A stretch of 64,000 bases of DNA, from contig NZ_JAMQPV010000004.1 of the NCBI RefSeq assembly GCF_026151395.1, positions 1 to 64,000 on the forward strand. The letters run 5' to 3'. A program made the translations under genes and the position numbers. This document shows, piece by piece, positions 1-8,380 of this stretch; positions within the stretch are counted from its first letter, which is position 1; each line of letters starts with the position of its first letter. The notes below the pieces were generated by a model that did no database searches, was not told the DNA's origin, and was given only the letters and a program-made list of their open reading frames with translations. This DNA is from Leptospira limi. Lineage in GTDB: Bacteria > Spirochaetota > Leptospiria > Leptospirales > Leptospiraceae.

Positions 1-419
1 CCTATACCATGATGGGAGATACAGTCAATCTAGCAGCAAGGCTTGAAGCAGCAGGTAAGGATTATGGGGTTTGTATTCTCGTTTCGGAATTTGTCCATGA
101 TGAAATCAAAGACCATTTTTTCTCACGGAAACTCGATACAGTACGTGTGAAAGGAAAATCAAAACCAGTCACTCTATATGAAGTGAGATGCAAAAAGGGA
201 GAAGAGTCAGAAGAAGAGAAAAAATTCGTAAATGCATACGAAACTGCCCTATTTTCCTATTTTAATCGTAAATTTTTGGAAGCAAAACGGCAGTTTGAAA
301 TCTTATACCAGTCCTCTCACGACGAAGCGTGTAAACTTCTCTTGGAACGGTGCCAATACTATATCGAAACTCCTCCGGAATTGGATTGGGACGGTTCATT
401 TACAAGGACTAAAAAGTAG
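1..419 (+). CDS. Class III adenylate/guanylate cyclase, C-terminal end (5' partial)
   Basis: The reading frame is open from the window edge (frame starts at base 3), so the gene begins upstream. The first visible residues, including GDTVNLAARLEAA, match the end of the class III nucleotide cyclase catalytic domain, where an Asn and an Arg contact the ribose and phosphates. After this come a VKGKSKPVTLYEV strand, typical of the domain's last strand, and about 75 charged residues of unknown role. The enzyme would make cAMP (or cGMP) from the NTP. The N-terminal sensor part is not visible, so the input signal cannot be judged. The ATG at base 9 is internal to the domain and not a start. Confidence 0.85.
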   Translation, partial: YTMMGDTVNLAARLEAAGKDYGVCILVSEFVHDEIKDHFFSRKLDTVRVKGKSKPVTLYEVRCKKGEESEEEKKFVNAYETALFSYFNRKFLEAKRQFEILYQSSHDEACKLLLERCQYYIETPPELDWDGSFTRTKK

Positions 420-445
420 GAAATACATAGATTTTTCTGCTAAAA

Positions 446-474
446 TAGACAAAGTATCCAATAAATTGTATAAT
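446..474 (+). promoter_or_regulatory. Putative sigma-70 promoter for the peroxiredoxin gene
   Basis: A TAGACA box (446-451), a 17-base spacer and a perfect TATAAT box (469-474) lie about 66 bases upstream of the peroxiredoxin ATG, in a 121-base gap after the cyclase stop. Spacing and sequence fit the housekeeping consensus. It was found by eye and has not been scored against background. Confidence 0.5.
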
Positions 475-540
475 TTTCTTGCTTTTGTCGGCGTAGTTTC
501 AATATTGGGAAGTATCTGACTCATATAGGAGAAACACGAG

Positions 541-1176
541 ATGGCACTACGACTCGGCGATGAAGCACCCAATTTCCAAGCGGAAACTTCGGAAGGTAAA
601 ATTGACTTCCATGAATATTTAGGACAAAGTTGGGGGATTTTATTTTCTCATCCAAAAGACTACACTCCAGTTTGTACAACTGAGTTAGGTTATGTGGCTA
701 AAATCAAACCTGAGTTTGAAAAAAGAAATGTAAAAGTGATCGCACTTTCCGTTGACCCTGTGGACAGCCATAAAGGTTGGATCTCTGATATCAACGAAAC
801 ACAAAGCACAAATGTAAATTACCCAATCATTGCAGATGCTGACAAAAAAGTATCCAATTTATATGATATGATCCACCCAAATGCGAGCGAAACAACGACA
901 GTTCGTTCTGTGTTTGTAGTAGGACCAGACAAAAAAGTAAAACTCACTCTTACTTACCCAGCTTCCACTGGAAGAAATTTTGATGAGTTACTTCGGGTTA
1001 TTGATTCTTTACAACTCACTTCTCAATTTAGTGTTGCAACTCCTGCCAACTGGAAAGACGGAGAAGATACAATCATCGTTCCATCAGTTTCCGATGAAGA
1101 TGCAAAGAAAAAATTCCCAAAAGGGTTTCGTACAATCAAACCTTATTTACGTTACACACCACAACCGAATAAATAG
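541..1176 (+). CDS. 1-Cys peroxiredoxin (Prx6/AhpC-TSA family)
   Basis: A thiol peroxidase that reduces hydrogen peroxide and organic hydroperoxides in the cytoplasm. The peroxidatic site is visible as HPKDYTPVCTTELG (about residues 37-50), with Pro, Thr and Cys in the order typical of peroxiredoxins. The 211-residue length and the C-terminal extension (GFRTIKPYLRYTPQP) are characteristic of the Prx6 subfamily, which often lacks a resolving cysteine. I see only the one Cys, supporting a 1-Cys mechanism. A strong ribosome site (AGGAG at 528-532) precedes the ATG. The next gene is OsmC-like, so the two probably form a small peroxide-defence unit. Confidence 0.92.
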   Translation: MALRLGDEAPNFQAETSEGKIDFHEYLGQSWGILFSHPKDYTPVCTTELGYVAKIKPEFEKRNVKVIALSVDPVDSHKGWISDINETQSTNVNYPIIADADKKVSNLYDMIHPNASETTTVRSVFVVGPDKKVKLTLTYPASTGRNFDELLRVIDSLQLTSQFSVATPANWKDGEDTIIVPSVSDEDAKKKFPKGFRTIKPYLRYTPQPNK

Positions 1177-1185
1177 TGGAAAAGT

Positions 1186-1205
1186 GGCGGGGCCAATCCC
1201 CCGCC
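1186..1205 (+). other. GC-rich hairpin between peroxiredoxin and osmC-like genes
   Basis: GGCGGGG (1186-1192) pairs with CCCCGCC (1199-1205) around a short loop. No T-run follows, so it is not a classical terminator. It could stabilise the 3' end of the upstream message or lower expression of the downstream gene, which starts 18 bases later. Confidence 0.35.
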
Positions 1206-1222
1206 TGTGTGGAACATGATTT

Positions 1223-1639
1223 ATGCACATTCATTTAAAACGTATCGAAGCCCCATTTGTCTTAGAAGCAACTAACGAAGCAGGCAATTCCATTCGGATC
1301 GATGCCTCACCCGAAATTGGTGGCAAAAATTCTGGTCCAAGGCCAATGGAACTTCTCATCATGGGACTTGCAGGTTGCAGTAGCATTGATGTCATCATGA
1401 TCTTAAACAAGTATCGCATTGAAGTGAAAGACTATTCAGTGGATGTGGAAGCAGACCGTGAAAAAGTAGAAGAAGCCAATCTCTTCAAAAAAATTCATTT
1501 GAAATTTTTTGTAAAAGGAGAATTCGAAGAGTCACAAGTAAAACGAGCCATTGACTTGAGTTTAGAAAAGTATTGTTCCGTTGCTAAAACATTGGAAAAA
1601 ACGGCTACAATCACTTACGAATTAAAATTGGTTTCATAA
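1223..1639 (+). CDS. OsmC/Ohr family protein
   Basis: A 138-residue protein of the OsmC/Ohr fold, a group of thiol-dependent hydroperoxide reductases acting in the cytoplasm. The sequence shows the conserved helix PMELLIMGLAGCSSIDV (about residues 41-57), whose Cys is the first catalytic cysteine. The second appears in EKYCSVAKTL near residue 117. Both reactive cysteines are therefore present. It lies 46 bases after the peroxiredoxin on the same strand and is probably co-transcribed. I cannot tell from sequence whether it is Ohr-like (organic peroxide) or the YhfA/OsmC type of less certain substrate; the short motif context looks closer to the YhfA group. Confidence 0.88.
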   Translation: MHIHLKRIEAPFVLEATNEAGNSIRIDASPEIGGKNSGPRPMELLIMGLAGCSSIDVIMILNKYRIEVKDYSVDVEADREKVEEANLFKKIHLKFFVKGEFEESQVKRAIDLSLEKYCSVAKTLEKTATITYELKLVS

Positions 1640-1695
1640 AATCTACAAAACCAATCTATCAGATTACTTTCAATCTTTATGGATCGAATGGGTTC

Positions 1696-2454
1696 TTATT
1701 TCAATTCGTTTAGATCCCAATTGTATTCATTGTAAATGATTTTGGCATCGGGTTTGATCGTATCTTCAAATCCATCTTGTATAAATTGGATGAGTGATGT
1801 CTTTTTGGTAAAGTCAGGTTGGAACCAGTTGAATATCTTACTTAGATACAGTGTATTTGTATTTTTATCATAAGAATTTTTCTTAGAGTTTTTTAAGAAC
1901 GTTAGTTTTGCTATTTGTAATTGTTTTTCTAAATTTGCAGGTGTATAAGCTTCAGATTGTAAAATTGGGCAGCCAATGGATGCACATACAATCGCAAAAT
2001 GAATCCTTGGTTCCATAAAATCTTTTCTCAGTTTTTCATGTTCAATCCAATCTAGGTGTCTGGATTTCCCAAGTAGGCTAAAAAATTCTTTTTTCCAAGG
2101 AATCCCTCTGGCTAAATTGATTTTTGAAATCGGTGAACCAATGTCAGTGATACTGTCCACAGGGTAATGGTCCACTATCAGTTTTACAGTAAATGCATTA
2201 TAAGCATTAATCAAAAAACTGATTTTTTCTTTTTCAGAAAAGGATTGGTACTGACTGTCAGAAACTTTTGTTAGTTGGTCGAGGTAACTATTCAATTGGG
2301 ATGAGTCAGAGATAAATCCTTTGTAAGAGACAAGTCCATTTTTGACATGTTTTTTGAGTAACAAGTCCCAAACACTATGTTTGTGATCAAAGTTCTGTGC
2401 TATTAACGATTGGGACATCCCCAGAACAAAAAAGAGTGCAAAATAATGTTTCAT
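1696..2454 (-). CDS. DUF547 secreted protein
   Basis: About 252 residues beginning with a clear signal peptide (MKHYFALFFVLGMSQSLIAQ), so the protein is exported. The body carries DUF547 landmarks: FLINAYNAFTVKLI near residue 84, the patch IHFAIVCASIGCPIL, and AYTPANLEKQL. The family is widespread in bacteria and plants, has a papain-like fold predicted by some authors, and has no firm biochemical role. I start at the ATG of MKHY (2454) because the three preceding codons would spoil the signal peptide; 2463 is the alternative. It converges with the OsmC gene, with 56 bases between the stops. Confidence 0.82.
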   Translation of the reverse strand: MKHYFALFFVLGMSQSLIAQNFDHKHSVWDLLLKKHVKNGLVSYKGFISDSSQLNSYLDQLTKVSDSQYQSFSEKEKISFLINAYNAFTVKLIVDHYPVDSITDIGSPISKINLARGIPWKKEFFSLLGKSRHLDWIEHEKLRKDFMEPRIHFAIVCASIGCPILQSEAYTPANLEKQLQIAKLTFLKNSKKNSYDKNTNTLYLSKIFNWFQPDFTKKTSLIQFIQDGFEDTIKPDAKIIYNEYNWDLNELK

Positions 2455-2523
2455 AACAACCATCCAGAACTTAGACAGAACTGTTACCCTATTGACATTT
2501 CAATTTTTAAGTTTGTCTTAGAT

Positions 2524-3225
2524 TTAGGACAAACTATTCAGATAACGGCTAATCCCTTGGACCACAGGAGCGGGAATTTCGTGTCCTCCAGGGAAGGATA
2601 TGAACTCTCCTAACAAACCAGAACCTCGAAGTAATTTTTCCAGTTTTTTCGCATTGGCATAACCCAAAATAGGATCGTATTCGCCATGAGATTGGAAAAA
2701 CCTTAAGTTTGATTTTTTAGGTGCCAAATCTTTCCAAAGAGTCTCATTGACTAAGGCTCCTGAAAGGATCATTAATCCTTTGGATATTAGTTCGTTTCGG
2801 AGTGTAATATCAGTTGCAAGCATTGCTCCTTGCGAAAAACCACCTAAAATCAATTGGTTCCAAGGCACACCAAGAGCTTCTAACATCAAATATGCGGAAG
2901 CTCTTGCGATATCCATACCTTCTGGGTCTTTGTCTGCAAAATTTCGAAAATCATTCTTTCGTATCGCTTCTTCTAAAGCGGCCATATCAATGGGGAACCA
3001 AGCACGCCCCGAATACCCGGGCATCAGTGGAATACTCAAATGGCCATGTGGGAAAACCCAATTGAATTTTTGGTCTGTAACAAGAACTTCATGGATGGGG
3101 TATAAATCAAATGCACTAGCACCATAACCATGAAACAAAACTATTGTGGGAGCGTCAGGGTCCCCTTTTACTCTTAATACCTTTAATGGTCCTAAAGATT
3201 CTAAATCGTTTTCATCATCTAACAT
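2524..3225 (-). CDS. Phospholipase/carboxylesterase family alpha/beta hydrolase
   Basis: A 233-residue alpha/beta hydrolase of the dienelactone hydrolase/carboxylesterase type. Visible landmarks are the oxyanion strand VLFHGYGASAFD, the nucleophile elbow GGFSQGAML (Ser nucleophile), an Asp in EYDPILGY and the catalytic His in FPGGHEIP. No signal peptide is seen, so it acts in the cytoplasm. It probably hydrolyses short-chain carboxylic or lysophospholipid esters; the exact substrate is unknown. Its start lies 3 bases after the dinB stop on the same strand, so the two genes are likely co-transcribed without an obvious functional link. Confidence 0.85.
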   Translation of the reverse strand: MLDDENDLESLGPLKVLRVKGDPDAPTIVLFHGYGASAFDLYPIHEVLVTDQKFNWVFPHGHLSIPLMPGYSGRAWFPIDMAALEEAIRKNDFRNFADKDPEGMDIARASAYLMLEALGVPWNQLILGGFSQGAMLATDITLRNELISKGLMILSGALVNETLWKDLAPKKSNLRFFQSHGEYDPILGYANAKKLEKLLRGSGLLGEFISFPGGHEIPAPVVQGISRYLNSLS

Positions 3226-3228
3226 ATA

Positions 3229-4305
3229 TTATCCGAACAAGGAAGGTTGGTCTTCCGGAATTTCTTTTTCATAAAAATTAGAAACTGATAGTCCCAAAAG
3301 TCTAATTTTTTTAGGAGGATCAAAATTGTCCTTCCAAACACTTGCCAACATGTTCGAGGATTGTTGGAAAAGGTTGTCTGCCAAGAAGAAAACAACGTCA
3401 GAAGTAATTGATTTTTGTTTTACAGTAAAATCTTCAAATTTTACTTTTAAGGTAAGTGTTTTACCTTTTTTGTTTTTTTTCAACATTCTCATTTCGAGTT
3501 CTTTTGCAAGAGATTCCAATTTGAGTAAAAAATAAGAAAAATCCTCAGAATCATGAGTGAAAGTGGTTTCCACACCAATGGACTTAGGATCACGGAAAGG
3601 GATAACTTCTCTATCATCGATCCCCCTTGCCATTCGATAAAATACAGCACCCATTTTTCCAAATTCATGGACAAGAAATGATTCCTCCGCCTTTCTCAAA
3701 TCTTTCCCTTTTGAAAAACCTAAGTGTTGGAGTTTTTCAAAAGTTTTTTTCCCTATCCCAAAAAATTGGTATAAAGGTAATTCATCCAAGAAAGAAATTT
3801 CGTCTCCTGGTAAAACGACATACAATCCGTTTGGTTTGTTTTTTTCGGAAGCCATCTTCGCCAAAAACTTGTTTGTTGCAACTCCAGCAGAACAAGTGAG
3901 CCCTGTGTTTTCCCAAATCTTTTTTCGAATTTCTTTGGCGATTGTACTGGCAAGTGGAATCTCTTGTTTGTTCAATGTTACATCTAAATAAGCTTCATCT
4001 AAGGATAAGGGTTCGACTAAATCAGTATATTCCAAAAAGATCCTACGAATTTCTTTTGATACTGATTTATAAACATCAAATCGTGGAGGAGTAAAAATTG
4101 CATCAGGACAAAGTTTGTATGCTTGGTAACATGAAATCGCTGATCGAATTCCAAATTTTCTAGCTTCATAACTTGCAGCACAAACCACCCCCCTGGAATG
4201 CGGAGATCCACCAACAACAACAGGTTTCCCTCTCATTTCAGGGAAGTCACGTTGTTCAACTGATGCATAAAATGCATCCATATCAATGTGGATGATCTTT
4301 CTCAT
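3229..4305 (-). CDS. dinB: DNA polymerase IV (Y-family translesion polymerase)
   Basis: The 358-residue length is right for Pol IV. The catalytic carboxylates are visible: HIDMDAFYASVEQ at the N-terminus and SLDEAYLDVT near residue 103. The YEARKFGIRSAIS finger motif and the helix-hairpin-helix thumb region (FFGIGKKTFEKLQHLG) follow in normal order, and the protein ends in a short tail DQPSLFG resembling the beta-clamp binding peptide (QxxLF) of Pol IV. It copies past damaged template bases at the cost of fidelity. A 73-base gap separates its start from the divergent response regulator gene; no LexA-like box was recognised there. Confidence 0.96.
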   Translation of the reverse strand: MRKIIHIDMDAFYASVEQRDFPEMRGKPVVVGGSPHSRGVVCAASYEARKFGIRSAISCYQAYKLCPDAIFTPPRFDVYKSVSKEIRRIFLEYTDLVEPLSLDEAYLDVTLNKQEIPLASTIAKEIRKKIWENTGLTCSAGVATNKFLAKMASEKNKPNGLYVVLPGDEISFLDELPLYQFFGIGKKTFEKLQHLGFSKGKDLRKAEESFLVHEFGKMGAVFYRMARGIDDREVIPFRDPKSIGVETTFTHDSEDFSYFLLKLESLAKELEMRMLKKNKKGKTLTLKVKFEDFTVKQKSITSDVVFFLADNLFQQSSNMLASVWKDNFDPPKKIRLLGLSVSNFYEKEIPEDQPSLFG

Positions 4306-4378
4306 TTGATTTGGAGAGAATTTTTATCTCTTAAAAAAACCTTGCCAAAAGTTTTTTGTAAATCATCCTTTTTGCATA

Positions 4379-5512
4379 GTGAATTCTAAATTAGCCGCAA
4401 AAATTTTAGTCGTTGATGATAATGAAACCAATATGGAAATCATCACCCATATTTTACTTGGCCAAGGTTATGAAGTTGCAGTTGCATACGATGGAGAGTA
4501 TGCCTTAGAACTTGCGGAAGTTTTGGATTTTGATCTGATATTACTCGATATCTTATTGCCAGGAATCAGCGGACTCGAGGTGGCAAAACGACTTTTAACG
4601 ATGGAACGTCATAAAAATACACCTATCCTTTTTCTCTCAGCATTAAATGAAACAAGTGATATAGTAAAAGGTTTAGAAACTGGAGCTGTTGACTACATCA
4701 CAAAACCCTTTCAAGAATCTGAAATTTTAGCAAGGATTCGAACCCACCTCAAAATCAAAACTTTAGAAAAGGAACGGATCGATTTATTGTACGCCATTCA
4801 GAAAGATTTAGAGTTAGCAAAAACAAACCAAGAGAAACTGGTAACATTTCAATTCCCACCCTCCCCCTTATACGAAATTTACACTTCTTATAAACCTATG
4901 GATTTAGTTGGTGGGGATTTGATAACTTATGATGTGCTTCCGTCGGGAGATTTGGATATCCTATTTGGCGATGTAACAGGGCATGGAATTGCAGCTGCAA
5001 TGGTGTCTCTCATGGCAATTATTACATTCAAAACAATGAACAAATCGTTTTTGTCACCTAGCGAATGTTTATATTGGATTCACAATACCCTCACTCCTTT
5101 GATCAGTACACATTTCATAAGTGCAGTTTATATTCGTTACCGTGCTGAGGAAAACTTACTTTCTTATTCCATGGCAGGTCACCATCACATGTTTTTAATT
5201 CGAAAAAACAATATTCAAAAATTGGGAACAAAAGGTTTTTGTCTCATGATGTTTCCAGATCAATTGAATACAAAAAATGAAGACATCATATTACAATCGG
5301 GTGATCGATTGTTTTTATTTTCAGATGGTATGTTTGAAGTGCCGAATGAAAAAGAAGAGTATTTAGGAGACCAAAAATTTTCGGAAATCGTGGAAAAAAA
5401 CATCAATTTATCATCCCAACATTTTTTGGATTCGATTTCGGAAGAAGTGTTAAAGTATTCTGAAGGAAAGGTTGCTGATGATATGACTATGTTATTACTT
5501 GAAGTAAAATGA
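4379..5512 (+). CDS. Response regulator with SpoIIE/PP2C phosphatase output
   Basis: 377 residues from a GTG start. Residues 8-125 form a receiver domain with the acidic pair D13/D14, phosphoacceptor D57 in LLDILLPG and the Lys in DYITKPF. A short coiled linker leads to a SpoIIE-type PP2C phosphatase domain (about 165-377) with the metal-binding motifs GGDLITYD, GDVTGHGIAAAM and FLFSDGMFEV. Such proteins usually dephosphorylate an anti-sigma-factor antagonist in partner-switching circuits. The following histidine kinase overlaps by 4 bases (ATGA), so kinase and regulator are translationally coupled and probably cognate. No anti-sigma or STAS gene lies in the window. Confidence 0.92.
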   Translation: MNSKLAAKILVVDDNETNMEIITHILLGQGYEVAVAYDGEYALELAEVLDFDLILLDILLPGISGLEVAKRLLTMERHKNTPILFLSALNETSDIVKGLETGAVDYITKPFQESEILARIRTHLKIKTLEKERIDLLYAIQKDLELAKTNQEKLVTFQFPPSPLYEIYTSYKPMDLVGGDLITYDVLPSGDLDILFGDVTGHGIAAAMVSLMAIITFKTMNKSFLSPSECLYWIHNTLTPLISTHFISAVYIRYRAEENLLSYSMAGHHHMFLIRKNNIQKLGTKGFCLMMFPDQLNTKNEDIILQSGDRLFLFSDGMFEVPNEKEEYLGDQKFSEIVEKNINLSSQHFLDSISEEVLKYSEGKVADDMTMLLLEVK

Positions 5513-7503
5513 TAGAACAAATCATATCCATTGGAATCGCTGCGACTCTTTTGTATTTTGCTTACTTCTATCGTAATGCATATAGAAGAGAAAAAAAACT
5601 AAGGAAAATATTATTCCGAAAAAATTTAATCAACGCTGAAGAAATTGGAAGAGTCATTCGAGAAAAAGAAAAACAATTCCAAGATATATATGATACTGCA
5701 AATTCAATCATCATACGTTGGAGCCCTGATTTTCGAATCCATTCTGTAAATCCTTACGCTGAAGAATTTTTTCAAATGGCAAAAGACAAGGCCGAAGGAA
5801 AAGACTTAGTCTTAGATTTGTTTCGGGTACCTTTTGAAAAATCAAATGAAATCAAATCGTTATTATGGAACATCTTTCATCGTCCGGAACAAAACATTCG
5901 TCAAGAATTTGATGTATATATAGGATTAGATGATAAACGCACTGTTACTTGGTCCAATCGCATTTTAAAAAACGAATTTGGTTACCCATACGAAGTATTA
6001 TCGATAGGGATTGATATTACAAACAGAAAGATTGCCGAAGAAAACTTAATGAAATCCTATGAACGGATTTTGGATTTATATAACAATGCTCCTTGTGGTT
6101 ATCACTCTCTCGATAAAGATAACATTTTAGTATCAATCAATGATACTGAATTGGATTGGTTGGGATATACAAGAGAAGAAATTGTCGGTAACTTTCGAAT
6201 CAATGATTTATTAACTCATAGTAGTTTCGAAAAATTCCAACAAATCATTCATTCCTTCCCTCAAGAAACATTAACTGGAGTTGAATTAGAGTTTGTTAGA
6301 AAGGATAAATCTACTTTTTTTGTGAGTTTAAATTCTATCCCAACGTATGATAAAAATGGGAATTTTGTCATTAGCAAATCCACTGTTTTTGATATCACTG
6401 ACAGAAAAATAGCCGAAGATAAACTTAATGATTATTCTCAAAAAATCCAACTCCAAAACAAACGACTCCAAAAAGCTGTAGAAGCAGCGATCAAAGCAAA
6501 CCAATCAAAATCAGTATTTTTTTCCAAAATCACACATGAACTTCGAACACCATTACACGCAGTCATTGGGTTCTCACAAATATTAGAAAAGGACCCCAAT
6601 TTACCAGATCATTTAAAAGGGTATGTTAATTCATTATACGAAAATGGCGTACATTTATTGGGAATGATCAATGATATATTAGATCTTTCTAAAATAGAAG
6701 CCGGTAAGATGACAGAGACTAGAGAAAAATTTTCTTTAGTTCAATTATGGGACACATTATTTTCGATGTTTTCGTATCGATTTGCAGAAAAACAAATTCA
6801 TTTTGAACTACTACAACCAGAAACAATTGAAAATAAATTTTATGAAGCAGACCTGCAAAAAATTAGACAAATATTAGTCAATTTACTCGGCAATTCGTTG
6901 AAATTTACAAACCAAGGATTTGTGAATTTGGAAATCCAAATTAAGCAAGGCTTGGAACCTAATATTGATTTGGTTTGTTTTACCGTCAAAGACTCTGGAA
7001 TTGGAATCCCTAAAGACCAACTCCATTCTATTTTTGAAGCTTTCCAACAAACAGAACAAGGGAGTTCCTACCAAGAAGGAACAGGGCTTGGACTCTCCAT
7101 CTCACATCAATTAGTTGATTTTTTGGGAGGAACGATACAGGTAGATAGTGAATTGAACCAAGGTTCTACTTTTGTATTTGAGTTACCTCTTCTTCAGTTG
7201 ATGGAAATCCCAAATGATCTAATTCTTAAATCTAAAATTGGACCTACAAATTCTAAAGAAGTTTGGCATATAACAAATGCTGACGAAAAAGAAAAAGAAT
7301 ATGTAAGGAACTTTCTAAATTCTGAAGACAATCAGTTTAAAAATGAAATTTTACAACTGATCAAAATCCAAAACTTTGGCCAACTATTACAACTATTAGG
7401 TAAAATCACTTCGGAAGCAAAAGGAAAAACAATTTTACTCGAAAAAGTAAAGAACAAACGATATAAATTTTTAATTGATTTGGTTCAATCTTCTTCCCTT
7501 TAA
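5509..7503 (+). CDS. PAS-domain sensor histidine kinase
   Basis: 664 residues. An N-terminal hydrophobic stretch (about residues 3-18) may anchor it. Two PAS/PAC units follow (about 50-175 and 185-300), each ending in an ITDRK/ITNRK-type PAC motif. HisKA contains HELRTPLHAVIGFS with phospho-acceptor His343, and the HATPase domain shows the N box (LVNLLGNSLKFTNQG), G1 (DSGIGIP) and G2 (GTGLGLSIS). About 90 further residues after the ATPase domain have no recognised fold. It is coupled by a 4-base overlap to the response regulator/phosphatase, its likely partner. The ligand of the PAS domains is unknown. Confidence 0.93.
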   Translation: MIEQIISIGIAATLLYFAYFYRNAYRREKKLRKILFRKNLINAEEIGRVIREKEKQFQDIYDTANSIIIRWSPDFRIHSVNPYAEEFFQMAKDKAEGKDLVLDLFRVPFEKSNEIKSLLWNIFHRPEQNIRQEFDVYIGLDDKRTVTWSNRILKNEFGYPYEVLSIGIDITNRKIAEENLMKSYERILDLYNNAPCGYHSLDKDNILVSINDTELDWLGYTREEIVGNFRINDLLTHSSFEKFQQIIHSFPQETLTGVELEFVRKDKSTFFVSLNSIPTYDKNGNFVISKSTVFDITDRKIAEDKLNDYSQKIQLQNKRLQKAVEAAIKANQSKSVFFSKITHELRTPLHAVIGFSQILEKDPNLPDHLKGYVNSLYENGVHLLGMINDILDLSKIEAGKMTETREKFSLVQLWDTLFSMFSYRFAEKQIHFELLQPETIENKFYEADLQKIRQILVNLLGNSLKFTNQGFVNLEIQIKQGLEPNIDLVCFTVKDSGIGIPKDQLHSIFEAFQQTEQGSSYQEGTGLGLSISHQLVDFLGGTIQVDSELNQGSTFVFELPLLQLMEIPNDLILKSKIGPTNSKEVWHITNADEKEKEYVRNFLNSEDNQFKNEILQLIKIQNFGQLLQLLGKITSEAKGKTILLEKVKNKRYKFLIDLVQSSSL

Positions 7504-7507
7504 GGGA

Positions 7508-7903
7508 TCATTGTTTTTCAGTTTTAATCTCTATTTTCTGGTAATTTTTTTGTTTTAAAATGTCTGTGACTGTTACAAACGTTCCAAATTCAATGTGTTG
7601 GTCTACTTCTAAGCTTACAGATTTGTTTGGATCAGAATTACTCTCTAAGGTTTTTACAAATGTATCCATATCCATTTTGGTATCATTTTTATATAAATCA
7701 CCACTAGCCCTGATTTGAATTTTAAAAGCATAGGTTTCATTTCCAATACTTTCTGTTTTTGATTTAGGTAAATCCAATGAAATGGAAGAAGTTGGTTCTG
7801 AAAATCGAACAGCTAACATTAAAAAGATCAAAAGGATAAACAAAACATCAATCAAACTGCTAATATCAATACCTGATTCTTGTTTCGGTTTTCTGAGTTT
7901 CAT
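7508..7903 (-). CDS. exbD: ExbD/TolR family proton-channel subunit
   Basis: 131 residues with the standard ExbD layout: a short cytoplasmic N-terminus, one membrane helix (DVLFILLIFLMLAVRF, about residues 18-36) preceded by the conserved Asp of SLIDVLF that carries protons, and a periplasmic domain. With ExbB it harnesses the proton gradient to drive TonB- or TolA-dependent outer-membrane processes. Its start overlaps the exbB stop by 4 bases, so the pair is translationally coupled. No tonB or TonB-dependent receptor gene is present in the window, so the client is not identified. Confidence 0.9.
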   Translation of the reverse strand: MKLRKPKQESGIDISSLIDVLFILLIFLMLAVRFSEPTSSISLDLPKSKTESIGNETYAFKIQIRASGDLYKNDTKMDMDTFVKTLESNSDPNKSVSLEVDQHIEFGTFVTVTDILKQKNYQKIEIKTEKQ

Positions 7904-8364
7904 TCTGTTTTGGTATGGTCTTTTGCGATCAGTTCAGATAAATATCGAATTTTATTTTCGATGATTCGATGGAAAAACAAGGAAGGAATGGCTACAAGTA
8001 ACCCGGCAATCGTTGTATTCAATGCATCTTTGATTCCGCCTGCCAAAACTTCCAAACTCACCTTTTTTTGGGCTTCCATTTCTCCAAAGGCAGTGTTGAT
8101 CCCAATCACTGTTCCAAGTAAACCAAGCAACATAGCTAAGGAAGCGATGGTTGGGAACCAATGGGTTGTTCGTTCTAATGGAGAAAAAAACAAATCCAAC
8201 TCATCTTCCGATGGTTCTTTCGGGAAACAGTTCATTCTAGTTTCCTTTTCTTCCAATTTTCGAAATCCAAGGAACAATCGCAAAAAAGAAGCCAAAGAAA
8301 TCATCGAAAAAGCCAAAAGAAGAATAAAAATCAAAATTGCGGGAATTGAAAATGTCCAATTCAT
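7900..8364 (-). CDS. exbB: ExbB/TolQ/MotA family proton-channel subunit
   Basis: About 154 residues. Three hydrophobic helices are visible: AILIFILLLAFSMISLASF near the N-terminus, ASLAMLLGLLGTVIGI and TTIAGLLVAIPSLFF. The stretch LGLLGTVIGINTAF and the Gly/Ala-rich ALNTTIAGLLVAIP are the MotA/TolQ/ExbB signature. The protein lacks the longer N-terminal region of E. coli ExbB, as in many TolQ-short forms. I choose the ATG at 8364 because GAGGT precedes it at good spacing. That leaves only 16 bases to the start of the divergent ubiE gene. It forms the membrane pentamer around ExbD. Confidence 0.88.
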   Translation of the reverse strand: MNWTFSIPAILIFILLLAFSMISLASFLRLFLGFRKLEEKETRMNCFPKEPSEDELDLFFSPLERTTHWFPTIASLAMLLGLLGTVIGINTAFGEMEAQKKVSLEVLAGGIKDALNTTIAGLLVAIPSLFFHRIIENKIRYLSELIAKDHTKTE

Positions 8365-8380
8365 GGATGTATCGACCTCT

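Noticed and set aside
2410..2613. Short plus-strand frame between the DUF547 and esterase genes
   Set aside because: It is antisense to the signal peptide of one and the end of the other; no ribosome site and no features.
7880..8380. N-terminal extension of the ubiE frame by about 165 codons
   Set aside because: It lies antisense to exbB, which has a clear family match, and UbiE proteins begin near VRKNFDGIARAYD.
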